Shown piece by piece: positions 45,608 through 55,317 of a DNA stretch of 64,000 nt. A program made the position numbers and the translations under genes. The stretch covers positions 62,001 through 126,000 of the forward strand of contig JBLWWH010000004.1 of NCBI GenBank assembly GCA_048268105.1, written 5' to 3'. The notes below the pieces were generated by a model, which saw nothing but the letters and a program-made list of their open reading frames with translations, did no database searches and was not told the DNA's origin. How positions within the stretch are numbered: the first letter of the stretch is position 1; the number at the start of each line of letters is the position of its first letter. This stretch comes from Profundicola sp048268105. GTDB taxonomy: Bacteria; Bacteroidota; Bacteroidia; Flavobacteriales; Weeksellaceae.

Positions 45608-48157
45608 ATGAAACAACCGCAACAAAACGAGAGATTCAGACAACTTGTTCAGAATAAATATCAGATTTATAATAGTCTTTTCATGAGCCTTCCTTATGAT
45701 AAGATGTCGAATATTGGAATGCTTCTTCCTTTTCTATATGAGGAAAGCAAAGTTAAATTCCCAGACGGGAAAACACCCATCGAGATTATAGATGAGTTTT
45801 TTGAGGACCATACAAAAATTACCGACGAAGACAAGAAAGCAGATCTGCTGTTTAGGATTATTCAATACATCGAACGACAAGTGGTATTGTTCGATAGTAT
45901 TGAGGATGCTGCTTTTTCTTCTTTACACGAAGCTACGGAGGCGGGTACATTAACTCAGTTTCATCAAGTGGCAGTTGAAAGAGAAAAATTAGTTGATGTT
46001 GCAGAAAAGTTTAAGGATTTTGCGGTAAAGGTTGTTTTTACGGCGCATCCTACTCAGTTTTATTCTAATGATGTTCAAAGAATTTTATATGATCTAAGGT
46101 CGGCTATTAAAAGTGATTCGGTAACTCATATCGATCTTTTATTACAACAATTAGGGCTCACGCCTTTTGTCAGTCATACCAAACCTACACCCTATGACGA
46201 GGCATTAAGCATTATCTATTATCTGCGATATGTCTACTATGACACCTTGGGAGAACTTGCCCGAAAAGTGAAATCCCTCTACGGAAACGAAAGCATCGAG
46301 AAAAACCCTCATTTAATTCAATTGGGATTTTGGCCAGGTGGTGATAGAGATGGAAATCCTTTTGTAACAGCTGCAACAACCAAACGAGTAGCTGACGAAT
46401 TAAGAATTTCAATTCTTAAAAGCTATTATAATCACCTAAAAAAATTAAGAAAGAAACTCACCTTCAGAGGTGTCTCCGAAAGAATGACCTCCGTTAGCGC
46501 AAAGTTATATGATATGATTTTTCACGCGAAAGAGGCTATTACTCATGATGAATTGGTAGCTGAACTTTTAATTATAAAAGAGGATATTCAAAATAAATAT
46601 AACGGACTGTATTTGAATTATATTAATGATTTAATAGATCGTGTTAGAATGTTCGGGTATCACTTTGCGAGTTTAGATATTAGACAAGACAGTTCTAAAC
46701 ATGACTTGATTATACGTGAAATTTTTCAAAAAGAATTTGGACTTAACTACGACGAAATCAGCGATGAAGCCAGAATAGAATTTTTAACCGAAAAGGCTTT
46801 AAATATTGATGAGAATGACTACGAAACTGATATTACAATAGATACCATCAGGAACGTGAAGCAATTAAGAGAATTGCAACGTAGAAACGGCGAGCGAGGA
46901 ATTCACCGATATATTATTTCTAATTCCGAAAGCATATTTGATGTCTTAATCGTTTTTGCTTTATTTAAATATTGTGGTTATCAAGAGGAGGAGATCAACT
47001 TTGATATTATTCCTCTTTTTGAAACTATGGCGGGCTTAAATGGTTCGGAAGAAACGATGAACACACTTTATAACTTACCTGTTTATCGTAAACATTTAGA
47101 GCGTCGAAATGCCGAACAAGGTATCATGTTAGGTTTCTCTGATGGTACAAAAGATGGTGGTTATGTAAAAGCCAATTGGGAAATTTATCAAACCAAAGAA
47201 AGATTAACAGCTGTTTCTGATCAAAACGAAATGAAGGTAGTGTTTTTTGATGGTCGTGGTGGGCCGCCAGCGCGTGGAGGTGGGAAAACTCACCAGTTTT
47301 ACGCAGCACAAGGAAAAACAATTGCTAATCACAGGATAGAGTTGACGATTCAAGGACAGACTATTACTTCTGTATTTGGAACTAAGGATCAAGCGAAATT
47401 TAATTTTGAACAATTGATTTCTGCGGGTTTAAAGAATTCTGTTTTTATGGATTCCAAAATGGAGATTAAAAAGCATGAAAGACAGTTGTTGGATGATTTA
47501 GCATTGTTAAGCTATCAGAAATATTCAGATTTAAAATCGCACCCGCAATTTGTTCCTTATTTAGAAAATATGAGTACGCTTAAATTCTATGGAAAAACCA
47601 ACATTGGATCGCGCCCAACTAAGCGTGGTGGACCAAGTGATGCTTTAGTCTTTGAGGATTTGAGAGCGATTCCATTTGTAGGTTCATGGAGTCAATTAAA
47701 ACAAAATGTACCAGGTTATTACGGTTTTGGGACTGCAATTAAAAAGTTTGTAGATGAAGGTGGAAAACAAGAAATTATTGACTTATTTAATAACTCCGAT
47801 TTCTTCAAAACATTGGTTCAAAATAGTATGATGTCTATGACAAAAACATACTTCCCATTGACTTTCTATATGCGCGAGAATCCACAGTATAGCGAGTTTT
47901 GGACATTGTTGTATGATGAATTTTTATTGTCAAAAAAGATGATGTTAGAAATTACAGGTTATGAAATTTTAATGCAAGATGAGCCTATTTCTCGATTATC
48001 TGTGGAGATGAGAGAAAAAATAGTTTTGCCCTTATTAACCATTCAACAATACGCATTACAAAAGCTACAAGAAGGAACAGACAAAGAAGAAATGTATTCC
48101 TCAATGGTCACTAGATCGTTGTTCGGGAATATTAACGCAAGTAGAAACTCTGCTTAA
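45608..48157 (+). CDS. ppc: Phosphoenolpyruvate carboxylase
   Basis: 849 residues from ATG 45608 (an in-frame TTG at 45599 lies inside the -7 box and is unlikely). It adds bicarbonate to PEP to give oxaloacetate, refilling the TCA cycle. Seen: catalytic His147 in VFTAHPTQ, GFWPGGDRDGNPFV, and the glycine-rich loop FFDGRGGPPARGGG. In that loop the usual His before G-R-G-G is Asp548. The C-terminus ends RNSA where most PEPCs end in QNTG-like Gly. The next gene, a YheT-type hydrolase, starts 21 nt later. Family assignment is firm. Confidence 0.94.
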   Translation: MKQPQQNERFRQLVQNKYQIYNSLFMSLPYDKMSNIGMLLPFLYEESKVKFPDGKTPIEIIDEFFEDHTKITDEDKKADLLFRIIQYIERQVVLFDSIEDAAFSSLHEATEAGTLTQFHQVAVEREKLVDVAEKFKDFAVKVVFTAHPTQFYSNDVQRILYDLRSAIKSDSVTHIDLLLQQLGLTPFVSHTKPTPYDEALSIIYYLRYVYYDTLGELARKVKSLYGNESIEKNPHLIQLGFWPGGDRDGNPFVTAATTKRVADELRISILKSYYNHLKKLRKKLTFRGVSERMTSVSAKLYDMIFHAKEAITHDELVAELLIIKEDIQNKYNGLYLNYINDLIDRVRMFGYHFASLDIRQDSSKHDLIIREIFQKEFGLNYDEISDEARIEFLTEKALNIDENDYETDITIDTIRNVKQLRELQRRNGERGIHRYIISNSESIFDVLIVFALFKYCGYQEEEINFDIIPLFETMAGLNGSEETMNTLYNLPVYRKHLERRNAEQGIMLGFSDGTKDGGYVKANWEIYQTKERLTAVSDQNEMKVVFFDGRGGPPARGGGKTHQFYAAQGKTIANHRIELTIQGQTITSVFGTKDQAKFNFEQLISAGLKNSVFMDSKMEIKKHERQLLDDLALLSYQKYSDLKSHPQFVPYLENMSTLKFYGKTNIGSRPTKRGGPSDALVFEDLRAIPFVGSWSQLKQNVPGYYGFGTAIKKFVDEGGKQEIIDLFNNSDFFKTLVQNSMMSMTKTYFPLTFYMRENPQYSEFWTLLYDEFLLSKKMMLEITGYEILMQDEPISRLSVEMREKIVLPLLTIQQYALQKLQEGTDKEEMYSSMVTRSLFGNINASRNSA

Positions 48158-48178
48158 TCATTTTTAAAACTAATAGCA

Positions 48179-49141
48179 TTGCCAATTATTGTATCGAATT
48201 ATCGACCGCCCTTTATTTTTAGACAAGCTGATATTGCAACCATTTATTCTGCAAAAGTCAGAAAAGTTGGAGGGGTAGAACAGAAGAGAGAGCGATTAAA
48301 TCTAAAAGATGGAGATTTTGTTGATTTAGACTGGAGTCTGAGCATTCAAAAATCAGATACTTGTATTTTGTTGTTGCATGGATTAGAAGGAGCGGCAGAT
48401 CGCGCTTATATTCGGGGAACAGCCAAACTCTTCAATCAAAATGGAATAGATGCTTGTGCCATGAACTTCCGTAGTTGTAGCGGAGAAATGAATCTTTCCT
48501 ATGGTTGTTATCATTCTGGTAAAACGGATGATGTTTTAGAGGTTTTGAAACATATTACGCAGGATAAAGGCTACAAAAAAGTTATAATTAAAGGTGTAAG
48601 CCTCGGTGGCAATGTGGCTTTAAAATTAGTAGGAGATAATATTGGAATTCCACCGGAATTAAAAGTTGTTATAGCTGTTTCTACGCCTTGTGACTTGGCC
48701 GGAGCAGCGGATAAAATTATCGGACCAAGGAATTTTGTTTACGGTAAGAATTTTCATGTTCATTTAAGAAAGAAAATTAAAGCCAAACAACAGTTGTTTC
48801 CAGAAAGGATTTCCGATGAAATGATTCAATCTATTAAGAATTTAAGAGATTTTGATGAGGTTTATACTTCTAAGGCACATGGCTACAAAGACGCCGACGA
48901 TTATTACGAACAATGCAGCTCGCTTAAGGTGTTGGATAATATTCAAGTCCCCACTTTAATTCTTAACGCTAAAAATGATTCCTTTCTTTCAGATAAATCT
49001 TATCCTTATGAAATTGCTAAAAATCACAAATTTGTTCATTTAGAAACACCTAAATACGGCGGTCATGTAGCATTTTGGCAACCTGGAAATGTATATTATA
49101 ATGAGGAAAGAGCTTTGGAGTTTTCCTTAGAACACCTTTAA
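48179..49141 (+). CDS. YheT-type alpha/beta hydrolase, TTG start
   Basis: 320 residues. The start is TTG at 48179: the residues right after it (PIIVSNYRPPFIFRQADIA) are the conserved YheT N-terminus and no ATG fits. Hydrolase motifs: LLLHGLEGAADRAYIRG at the oxyanion hole, nucleophile elbow GVSLGGNVAL (Ser141), the acid in LNAKNDSFL, and the His in YGGHVAFW. Members of this group act on esters; the physiological substrate is unknown. It follows ppc by 21 nt and is likely in the same transcript. Confidence 0.9.
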   Translation: MPIIVSNYRPPFIFRQADIATIYSAKVRKVGGVEQKRERLNLKDGDFVDLDWSLSIQKSDTCILLLHGLEGAADRAYIRGTAKLFNQNGIDACAMNFRSCSGEMNLSYGCYHSGKTDDVLEVLKHITQDKGYKKVIIKGVSLGGNVALKLVGDNIGIPPELKVVIAVSTPCDLAGAADKIIGPRNFVYGKNFHVHLRKKIKAKQQLFPERISDEMIQSIKNLRDFDEVYTSKAHGYKDADDYYEQCSSLKVLDNIQVPTLILNAKNDSFLSDKSYPYEIAKNHKFVHLETPKYGGHVAFWQPGNVYYNEERALEFSLEHL

Positions 49142-49209
49142 AATCCTAAGCCATTTATTTAGAATAATTTAAAATGCGTTTAATCATATTTTAGGAGTTG
49201 ATAATTGAT

Positions 49210-49217
49210 TAACTTTG
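49210..49217 (+). promoter_or_regulatory. -7 box abutting the efflux operon start
   Basis: TAACTTTG, then six bases, then ATG at 49224, the same layout as ppc. No clear -33 TTTG at the expected distance. Confidence 0.5.
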
Positions 49218-49223
49218 GCCTAT

Positions 49224-49622
49224 ATGAAACTGATAGGATTCATAATATCAACCATTCTACTTGTACAAAGTATGAATTTCCATCTTAGCGATATTGCTAA
49301 ACTTGGGGACCTGGTTGAGCATGCGCAATTTCATCAAAAAGAATATGGGGACGATATGTTTGCTTTTTTCGCTAAGCACTATGGTGAGCTAAAAGCCGAA
49401 CATGAAAAGCAAAATCCTTATGAGCACAAAGACCACGAGAATTTACCTTTTCATTGTGATCATCATAATTCAAACAATTTTCAGTTTTTGTTTGCTTTCG
49501 AAGATGAAAATTTGATTCCTACACCTAACTTTTCTGAGTTTAAAGAATTGACTTTGATTTATGTAAGTATTTATAAATCACCTGATTTAAATACAATTTT
49601 ACAGCCACCTCGTTCTATCTAA
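49224..49622 (+). CDS. His-rich secreted protein heading the metal efflux operon
   Basis: 132 residues from ATG 49224. The N-terminal hydrophobic segment (MKLIGFIISTILLVQSMNF) is a signal peptide or anchor. The body is acidic and His-rich: EHAQFHQKEYGDD, EHEKQNPYEHKDHENLPFHCDHHNSNN. The final cluster, HCDHH, is a likely metal-binding site. No known domain. It precedes a heavy-metal RND pump by 109 nt on the same strand. I infer a periplasmic metal-binding accessory protein; similar small proteins occur, from memory, before czcA-like genes in Bacteroidota. Confidence 0.78.
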   Translation: MKLIGFIISTILLVQSMNFHLSDIAKLGDLVEHAQFHQKEYGDDMFAFFAKHYGELKAEHEKQNPYEHKDHENLPFHCDHHNSNNFQFLFAFEDENLIPTPNFSEFKELTLIYVSIYKSPDLNTILQPPRSI

Positions 49623-49731
49623 TTTTATTTCGATCAGAGAATTATTACAACTAATTCTCTCTAAATCATTTCTGTCGACTCGTTGATTAATAACTCAACG
49701 TAGTTGTTTTAACATATAAAATTAGAGAACA

Positions 49732-52700
49732 ATGCTTTCACAAATTATAGCGTTTTCAGTTAAAAACAAAATATTAATTTTCCTTTTTACTGCTCTTTTG
49801 ATTGGCTTCGGACTTTATTCGGCCACACAAATTTCTATTGGAGCAGTACCTGATATTACAAATAACCAAGTACAAGTAATTACCACTTCCAAAAACTTGT
49901 CTACCCAGGATATGGAGCAATTCATAACCTATCCTATTGAGCTCGAAATGGCAAATTTACCAGGAGTTCAAGAAATTAGATCCGATAGTAAATTTGGATT
50001 GTCTGTTGTAACAATTGTTTTCGATGACGACATGGGGACTTATCTTCCTCGTCAACTCATTGCTGAGAAAATACAAACTGCAGCAGAAAAGATTCCCGAA
50101 GGTTTTGGAACACCAGAGATGGGCCCTATTTCAACTGGATTGGGAGAGATTTATCAATACATTCTCGATGTTGAGCCTGAGTTCAAAGATCGATATACAG
50201 ATCAGCAATTAAGAACTTTCCAAGATTGGATTGTTAAACGTCAATTATCAGGAATTCCTGGTGTGGTTGAGGTTAATACATGGGGAGGACATCTTAAACA
50301 ATATGAAGTTGCTATAAATACTCAAAAACTTGCAAGCATGAATGTTACTGCAAGAGAGGTGTTTACGGCTTTAGAAAATAACAATAGTGTAGCAGGTGGT
50401 GGATATATTGAAAAAGTTAATCAAGCTTATTTTATTCGTGGCGAAGGTTTGATTAAAAACTTAGAAGACATCAAAAATGTAGTGGTTAAAAACACTAATG
50501 GTCGTCCAATTTATATTCGAGATGTGGCTGAGGTTGGCTATGGTAGCGCAACAAGATTTGGTGCTATTACGGCAAATGGAGAAGGCGAAAAGGTCTTGGG
50601 GCAGGTGATGATGTTAAAGGATGCTGACTCCAAAAAAGTAATTGATGCCGTAAAAGAACGAGTAGCAGAAATTTCAAAAACGCTGCCTGAGGGAGTTTAT
50701 ATCAATCCATTTTTAGAGCGAAGTGAATTGATTGGGAAAACCATGAACACGGTAACCGAGAACTTAGTTTTTGGGTTTTTAATCGTGATTTTTGTGGTTG
50801 TTATCTTGCTCGGAAACTTAAGATCAGGATTGGTAGTAGCTTCAGTAATTCCTTTGAGTTTGTTATTTGCGCTTTCTATGATGCACATTTTTGGTGTTGA
50901 CGCCAACCTGATGAGTATGGGAGCGATTGATTTTGGGATTATTATAGATGGAGCTGTGATTATTGTCGAATTCACCACATTTAAAATGATGCAGAATAGG
51001 GTAGAAATTCAAAATGTTCCAGTTAAGGAAAGACAAAACTTAAAAGATGAAATCTCATTTTCTGGAGCATCAACCATGATGAATTCTGCCATTTTTGGTC
51101 AACTTATTATTCTAATTGTGTTTATTCCTATTCTCACGTTGCAAGGTGTAGAAGGAAAGATGTTTAGGCCCATGGCATTGGTTTTTAGTTTTGCTTTAAT
51201 TGGAGCAATGATTCTGTGTTTAACTTATGTTCCGGTAGTTTCAGCTTTATTTTTAAAACCTAAAAAATCGGATAAACCTAACTTTTCAGATAAAGTGATA
51301 AAGCGTTTACAAGCTTATTATTTACAATCCATGAATTCTTTGTTTAAAATTAAATATATAGTTCTTGGTTTTGCCCTCTTTATTTTAATGATTACCGTCT
51401 TTATATTCACTCGAATGGGTGGTGAGTTTATACCTCAGTTAGACGAAAATGACTTTGTGATTCAACCAGTTTTAAAAACTGGAACTTCTCTTCAAAAGAC
51501 CATTGAAACCACAACAAGAATCGAGAAAATATTAATTGAACAATTCCCAGAGGTAAACCAAGTAGTGACTCGAATTGGTGCTGCCGAAGTTCCTACCGAC
51601 CCCATGAGTATGGAAGAGAGTGATGTCATTATTACGATGAAACCAAAAAGTGAATGGACTTCAGCTAAGAATCGAGACGAAATGGCAAATAAATTTGAGG
51701 AGGCATTATCTGTGATTCCAGGGATGGAAGTAGAATTTACGCAACCTATCGAAATGCGTTTTAATGAGTTAATTACAGGAGTTAGAGCGGATATTGCCAT
51801 CAAAGTATTCGGAGAAGATTTAAGCATTTTGGCAAAAAAAGGTGAAGAAATTAAAGCTTTGGTGGAAAATGTTGAAGGAGCAAGCGATGTGGTGGTAGAT
51901 AAAATCGAGGGTTTACCACAAATGAATGTGAGCTACAATCGTCATAAAATCGCTCGCTATGGATTGAATATCGCTGATGTAAATGATGTGCTTTCGATGG
52001 CTTTTGGTGGAAAAGTAGTCGGGAATGTTTTCGAAGGCGAGAGAAATTTTGATTTAATAGTTAGGCTTGGTGCAGAACAACGTAAGGATATTGATGACAT
52101 TAAAAATCTAATGATAGACTTACCCAATGGTGGAAAACTTCCTATGTCTGAATTGGCTGAAATCTCATATACCAAAGGAGCTGCAAGGATTTCACGCGAT
52201 GATACCAAGCGCCGAATGGTGGTGGGTGTAAATGTGAGAGACAGAGATTTGCAATCGGTGGCAGAAGAAATTCAAGAATTAATTGGTGAAAATATTGAAT
52301 TGCCCACTGGTTACAGCATTGATTATGGAGGTCAGTTTGAGAATCTGCAAAGCGCCACCCGTCGATTGTTGTTGGCGGTTCCGATTTCATTATTATTGAT
52401 TTTTGTGTTGTTATACTTTGCTTTTAAATCGGTGAAAGAAGCTTTGCTTATATATTCTGCGATTCCATTGGCTGCAGTGGGTGGTGTTTTATTATTGTGG
52501 ATGCGAGATTTGCCTTTCAGTATTTCTGCGGGCGTTGGTTTTATTGCTTTGTTCGGAATTGCTGTATTGAATGGAATTGTATTGATTGAACATTTTAAAG
52601 AATTAAAATTGGAGAATTATAAAAATTTAGAAGAATTGATTAAACAAGGAGCTCAAGATAGAATGCGCGCCGTTTTGTTAACGGCTATGGCGGCGATGCT

Positions 52701-54045
52701 TGGTTTCCTACCCATGGCGGTTTCTACCGGTGCTGGCGCGGAAGTTCAGCGTCCGTTGGCAACGGTTGTGATTGGCGGTTTGCTTACTTCCACCTTATTA
52801 ACTTTAATTATTCTACCTATTTTATATTCCATATTTATGCGAAAAAAGAAAATAAAATTAGATGTAAAACCTGTCGTAACCGTTTTGTTATTGTTGGTTG
52901 GCGTGGGATTAAGCGCACAACAAGAACCGCTTGGTTTGGAAGAGTTGCAAGCTATAGCCTTAGAAAATAATGTAGGAATTCAAGCCTATCAGTTTAAAAT
53001 TGATGAAGCTGAAGCTTTGATAGATACTTATAAAAATGTGGATAAAACACATATTTATGCGGGTCGAGATCAGAATAATTTGGGCAGTAATAATAAGGTA
53101 ATGAATGTGATAGGAGCGGAGCAAGATTTTTCTTTACCTTCTGTTTACAAGGCCAATAAAAAATTAAAAGAAGCTGAGTTTGAAATCATCAATAAACAAA
53201 TGTTGGTGGAACATAAAAGGTTAATAAAAGAGGTAACCTTGGCATATTATCAGTTTCAAACGGAAAAACAGAAAGAGAAAATTTATTTTGAGCTCGACAG
53301 TATGTACGGAAAATTTGCCCACATGGCGCAACGTAGATATGAATTGGGAGAAAGTAATTATTTAGAAAAAATAACCGCTAGTGCCAAGCAACGACAAGTG
53401 AATTTAGCCTATGAACAAGCAAAGATTGATGGACAAATCGCTTATGAACAAATCCAAAAATGGGTTCAGATTCAAGATAGTTTGTGGATTGAGATTTTGC
53501 CTCTTTCCAAACCGATAAGGACAGATTTAATGCTCAACAATACTGCAGAAATGCAGGTGCTGGACCAACAATTCCAAATGTTGGACGCAAAATATGATTA
53601 TCAGAAAAAGAAAAAACTTCCTGATTTCACGTTGGAATTATTTAATAGTTTTAATCTGGAATCTTATCAACCTGGTTTTCAAGTAGGTATTAAACTTCCT
53701 TTCTTCAATCAACAATATAATGCCCAATATAAATCCATAGAAATGGGAAAAAAAAGCATTGAAAAGCAGAAAGAAAATTTGAATCTGATGTTTAATTCAG
53801 AATATCAAAGGCTTTTAAATACGGTAGAAAAACATACCAAAGCCTTGAAATATTACGAAGAAGAAGGAATGACCTTAGCCGATGAAATTGTGAAAACGGC
53901 AGAAAAAAGTTTTCTGTATGGCGAAATAGATTTCTTTCAATATATCCAAAGTTTGGAAAATGCGTATCAAATTAAAATTGATTATTTAGATCAGTTGAAT
54001 TCCTTTAACCAAACCATTATCAACCTTAATTATATAAGTCTATGA
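49732..54045 (+). CDS. CzcA-type heavy-metal RND pump fused to a TolC-like outer-membrane factor
   Basis: 1437 residues, about 400 more than a normal CzcA/CusA. Residues 1 to about 1040 are an HME-RND pump: twelve membrane helices, two periplasmic loops, and the proton-relay segment DFGIIIDGAVIIVE (D400, D406, E413). That acidic pattern is typical of Zn/Co/Cd/Ni pumps rather than the Cu/Ag pump CusA. After the last pump helix comes a new hydrophobic segment ending GVGLSAQ (S1061-Q1063), shaped like an internal signal peptide. A TolC/CzcC-type domain (about 1064-1437) rich in coiled-coil repeats follows. The adaptor gene comes next. Fusion across the envelope is discussed under findings. Confidence 0.93.
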   Translation: MLSQIIAFSVKNKILIFLFTALLIGFGLYSATQISIGAVPDITNNQVQVITTSKNLSTQDMEQFITYPIELEMANLPGVQEIRSDSKFGLSVVTIVFDDDMGTYLPRQLIAEKIQTAAEKIPEGFGTPEMGPISTGLGEIYQYILDVEPEFKDRYTDQQLRTFQDWIVKRQLSGIPGVVEVNTWGGHLKQYEVAINTQKLASMNVTAREVFTALENNNSVAGGGYIEKVNQAYFIRGEGLIKNLEDIKNVVVKNTNGRPIYIRDVAEVGYGSATRFGAITANGEGEKVLGQVMMLKDADSKKVIDAVKERVAEISKTLPEGVYINPFLERSELIGKTMNTVTENLVFGFLIVIFVVVILLGNLRSGLVVASVIPLSLLFALSMMHIFGVDANLMSMGAIDFGIIIDGAVIIVEFTTFKMMQNRVEIQNVPVKERQNLKDEISFSGASTMMNSAIFGQLIILIVFIPILTLQGVEGKMFRPMALVFSFALIGAMILCLTYVPVVSALFLKPKKSDKPNFSDKVIKRLQAYYLQSMNSLFKIKYIVLGFALFILMITVFIFTRMGGEFIPQLDENDFVIQPVLKTGTSLQKTIETTTRIEKILIEQFPEVNQVVTRIGAAEVPTDPMSMEESDVIITMKPKSEWTSAKNRDEMANKFEEALSVIPGMEVEFTQPIEMRFNELITGVRADIAIKVFGEDLSILAKKGEEIKALVENVEGASDVVVDKIEGLPQMNVSYNRHKIARYGLNIADVNDVLSMAFGGKVVGNVFEGERNFDLIVRLGAEQRKDIDDIKNLMIDLPNGGKLPMSELAEISYTKGAARISRDDTKRRMVVGVNVRDRDLQSVAEEIQELIGENIELPTGYSIDYGGQFENLQSATRRLLLAVPISLLLIFVLLYFAFKSVKEALLIYSAIPLAAVGGVLLLWMRDLPFSISAGVGFIALFGIAVLNGIVLIEHFKELKLENYKNLEELIKQGAQDRMRAVLLTAMAAMLGFLPMAVSTGAGAEVQRPLATVVIGGLLTSTLLTLIILPILYSIFMRKKKIKLDVKPVVTVLLLLVGVGLSAQQEPLGLEELQAIALENNVGIQAYQFKIDEAEALIDTYKNVDKTHIYAGRDQNNLGSNNKVMNVIGAEQDFSLPSVYKANKKLKEAEFEIINKQMLVEHKRLIKEVTLAYYQFQTEKQKEKIYFELDSMYGKFAHMAQRRYELGESNYLEKITASAKQRQVNLAYEQAKIDGQIAYEQIQKWVQIQDSLWIEILPLSKPIRTDLMLNNTAEMQVLDQQFQMLDAKYDYQKKKKLPDFTLELFNSFNLESYQPGFQVGIKLPFFNQQYNAQYKSIEMGKKSIEKQKENLNLMFNSEYQRLLNTVEKHTKALKYYEEEGMTLADEIVKTAEKSFLYGEIDFFQYIQSLENAYQIKIDYLDQLNSFNQTIINLNYISL

Positions 54046-54125
54046 AAGCGCTACCCATAAAAAATAGCCAAAACTTTAAATTTAAAACAAAAATGCAATT
54101 TAATCATATTGTAAATCACGTTTCT

Positions 54126-55262
54126 ATGAATTTAGTAAAATATATTAGTTTATTCATATTATTGGTTTTTATTTCTTCTTGTTCAAACGAAAAAGAAGAA
54201 CAGAATTTAGCCTCAACAGACGCTCCAACAGAACTTAAAGACAATCAAATATCGGTGAGCCAACAGCAATTTGACATGAATGAAATGCATTTGGTGAAAG
54301 GTGAGGAGCGCAATTTTCCGGCGAGTATTCCCGTCAACGGAATGATAGACGTTCCGCCGAGATATAAAGCGGTAGTGTACGCTACCACAGGTGGTTACAT
54401 TAATACTTCTAATTTTATGGAAGGAGATTATGTCCGCAAAGGTCAAGTGATTGCAACGATTGAAAATCCAGAATTGGTGACGATGCAACAAGAATATCTG
54501 GAATTGAGTCAGGATTTAAATTATTTAAAAACCGAAATGGATCGACAAAAATTGATGTATGATGAGAAAATCACAGCGCAAAAGAATTATTTAAAAGCGC
54601 AAAGTGAATACAATACCGCCAAAGCGAGACACAGCGGTTTGAAGAAGCAATTAACTTTATTTAATATTTCGCCTACCCAAGCTGCTCGTGGAAACTTCTC
54701 TTCTGCCGTGAATATTTATGCACCGATTGCAGGTTATGTCATGCGCGTAAATGTTATCAAAGGAACCCATGTTTCGCCTTCCACAGAGATTTTAGAAATT
54801 GTGGATAACAATCATTTACATGTTGAATTAACGGTGTTTGAAAAAGACGCTATGAACATTGAAAAAGGTCAAAAAGTTTTGTTCAGCATTCCAGAAATGG
54901 CGGCAACTCCCTTTGAGGCAGAAGTTTATTTAATCGGAAAAACCATCGATGCCGACCGAACCGTTCGGGTTTTTGCCCACTTGAGCCAGGAAGATAAAAA
55001 CAAATTCTTAACCGGAATGTTTGTAGAAGCCGAAATCGTCACAAAAGATAACCACGGAATAGCTTTGCCAGAAACGGCAGTAGCAGAAATAGATGACAGT
55101 TTCTTTGCTTTGAAATTAAAAGAAAAAGCAGAAGATGCTTATCTTTTCGAAGAAGTTGAAGTAGAGGTAGGCGAAACCAAAAATGGATTTACCCAGATTA
55201 CATCAAAAATAGATTCCACCGCACAATTCTTGGACAAAGGTGTTTATGAACTGGTGCAGTAA
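54126..55262 (+). CDS. Periplasmic adaptor lipoprotein of the RND pump (CzcB-type)
   Basis: 378 residues from ATG 54126. A frame-open ATG at 54042 overlaps the pump stop by 4 nt and would add 28 residues; I prefer 54126 because it puts the lipobox FISSC (Cys19) in its proper place, though coupling through 54042 is possible. It is a membrane-fusion protein: barrel-sandwich (lipoyl-like) halves around YATTGGYINTSNFMEGDYVRKG and IYAPIAGYVMRVNVIKGTHV, a coiled-coil hairpin (about 125-190), and a beta-barrel with FEKDAMNIEKGQKVLF. It links the pump to the outer-membrane factor. Confidence 0.93.
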   Translation: MNLVKYISLFILLVFISSCSNEKEEQNLASTDAPTELKDNQISVSQQQFDMNEMHLVKGEERNFPASIPVNGMIDVPPRYKAVVYATTGGYINTSNFMEGDYVRKGQVIATIENPELVTMQQEYLELSQDLNYLKTEMDRQKLMYDEKITAQKNYLKAQSEYNTAKARHSGLKKQLTLFNISPTQAARGNFSSAVNIYAPIAGYVMRVNVIKGTHVSPSTEILEIVDNNHLHVELTVFEKDAMNIEKGQKVLFSIPEMAATPFEAEVYLIGKTIDADRTVRVFAHLSQEDKNKFLTGMFVEAEIVTKDNHGIALPETAVAEIDDSFFALKLKEKAEDAYLFEEVEVEVGETKNGFTQITSKIDSTAQFLDKGVYELVQ

Positions 55263-55300
55263 ATTTTTTATTGTATGTAAGTTTTTGATTTAGAATAATT

Positions 55301-55314
55301 TAACATCAATGTTA
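55301..55314. terminator. Weak hairpin between convergent genes
   Basis: TAACAT-CA-ATGTTA palindrome followed by a short T-rich stretch, in the 55-nt gap between the adaptor gene and the XRE regulator gene. Weak. Confidence 0.3.
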
Positions 55315-55317
55315 GTT

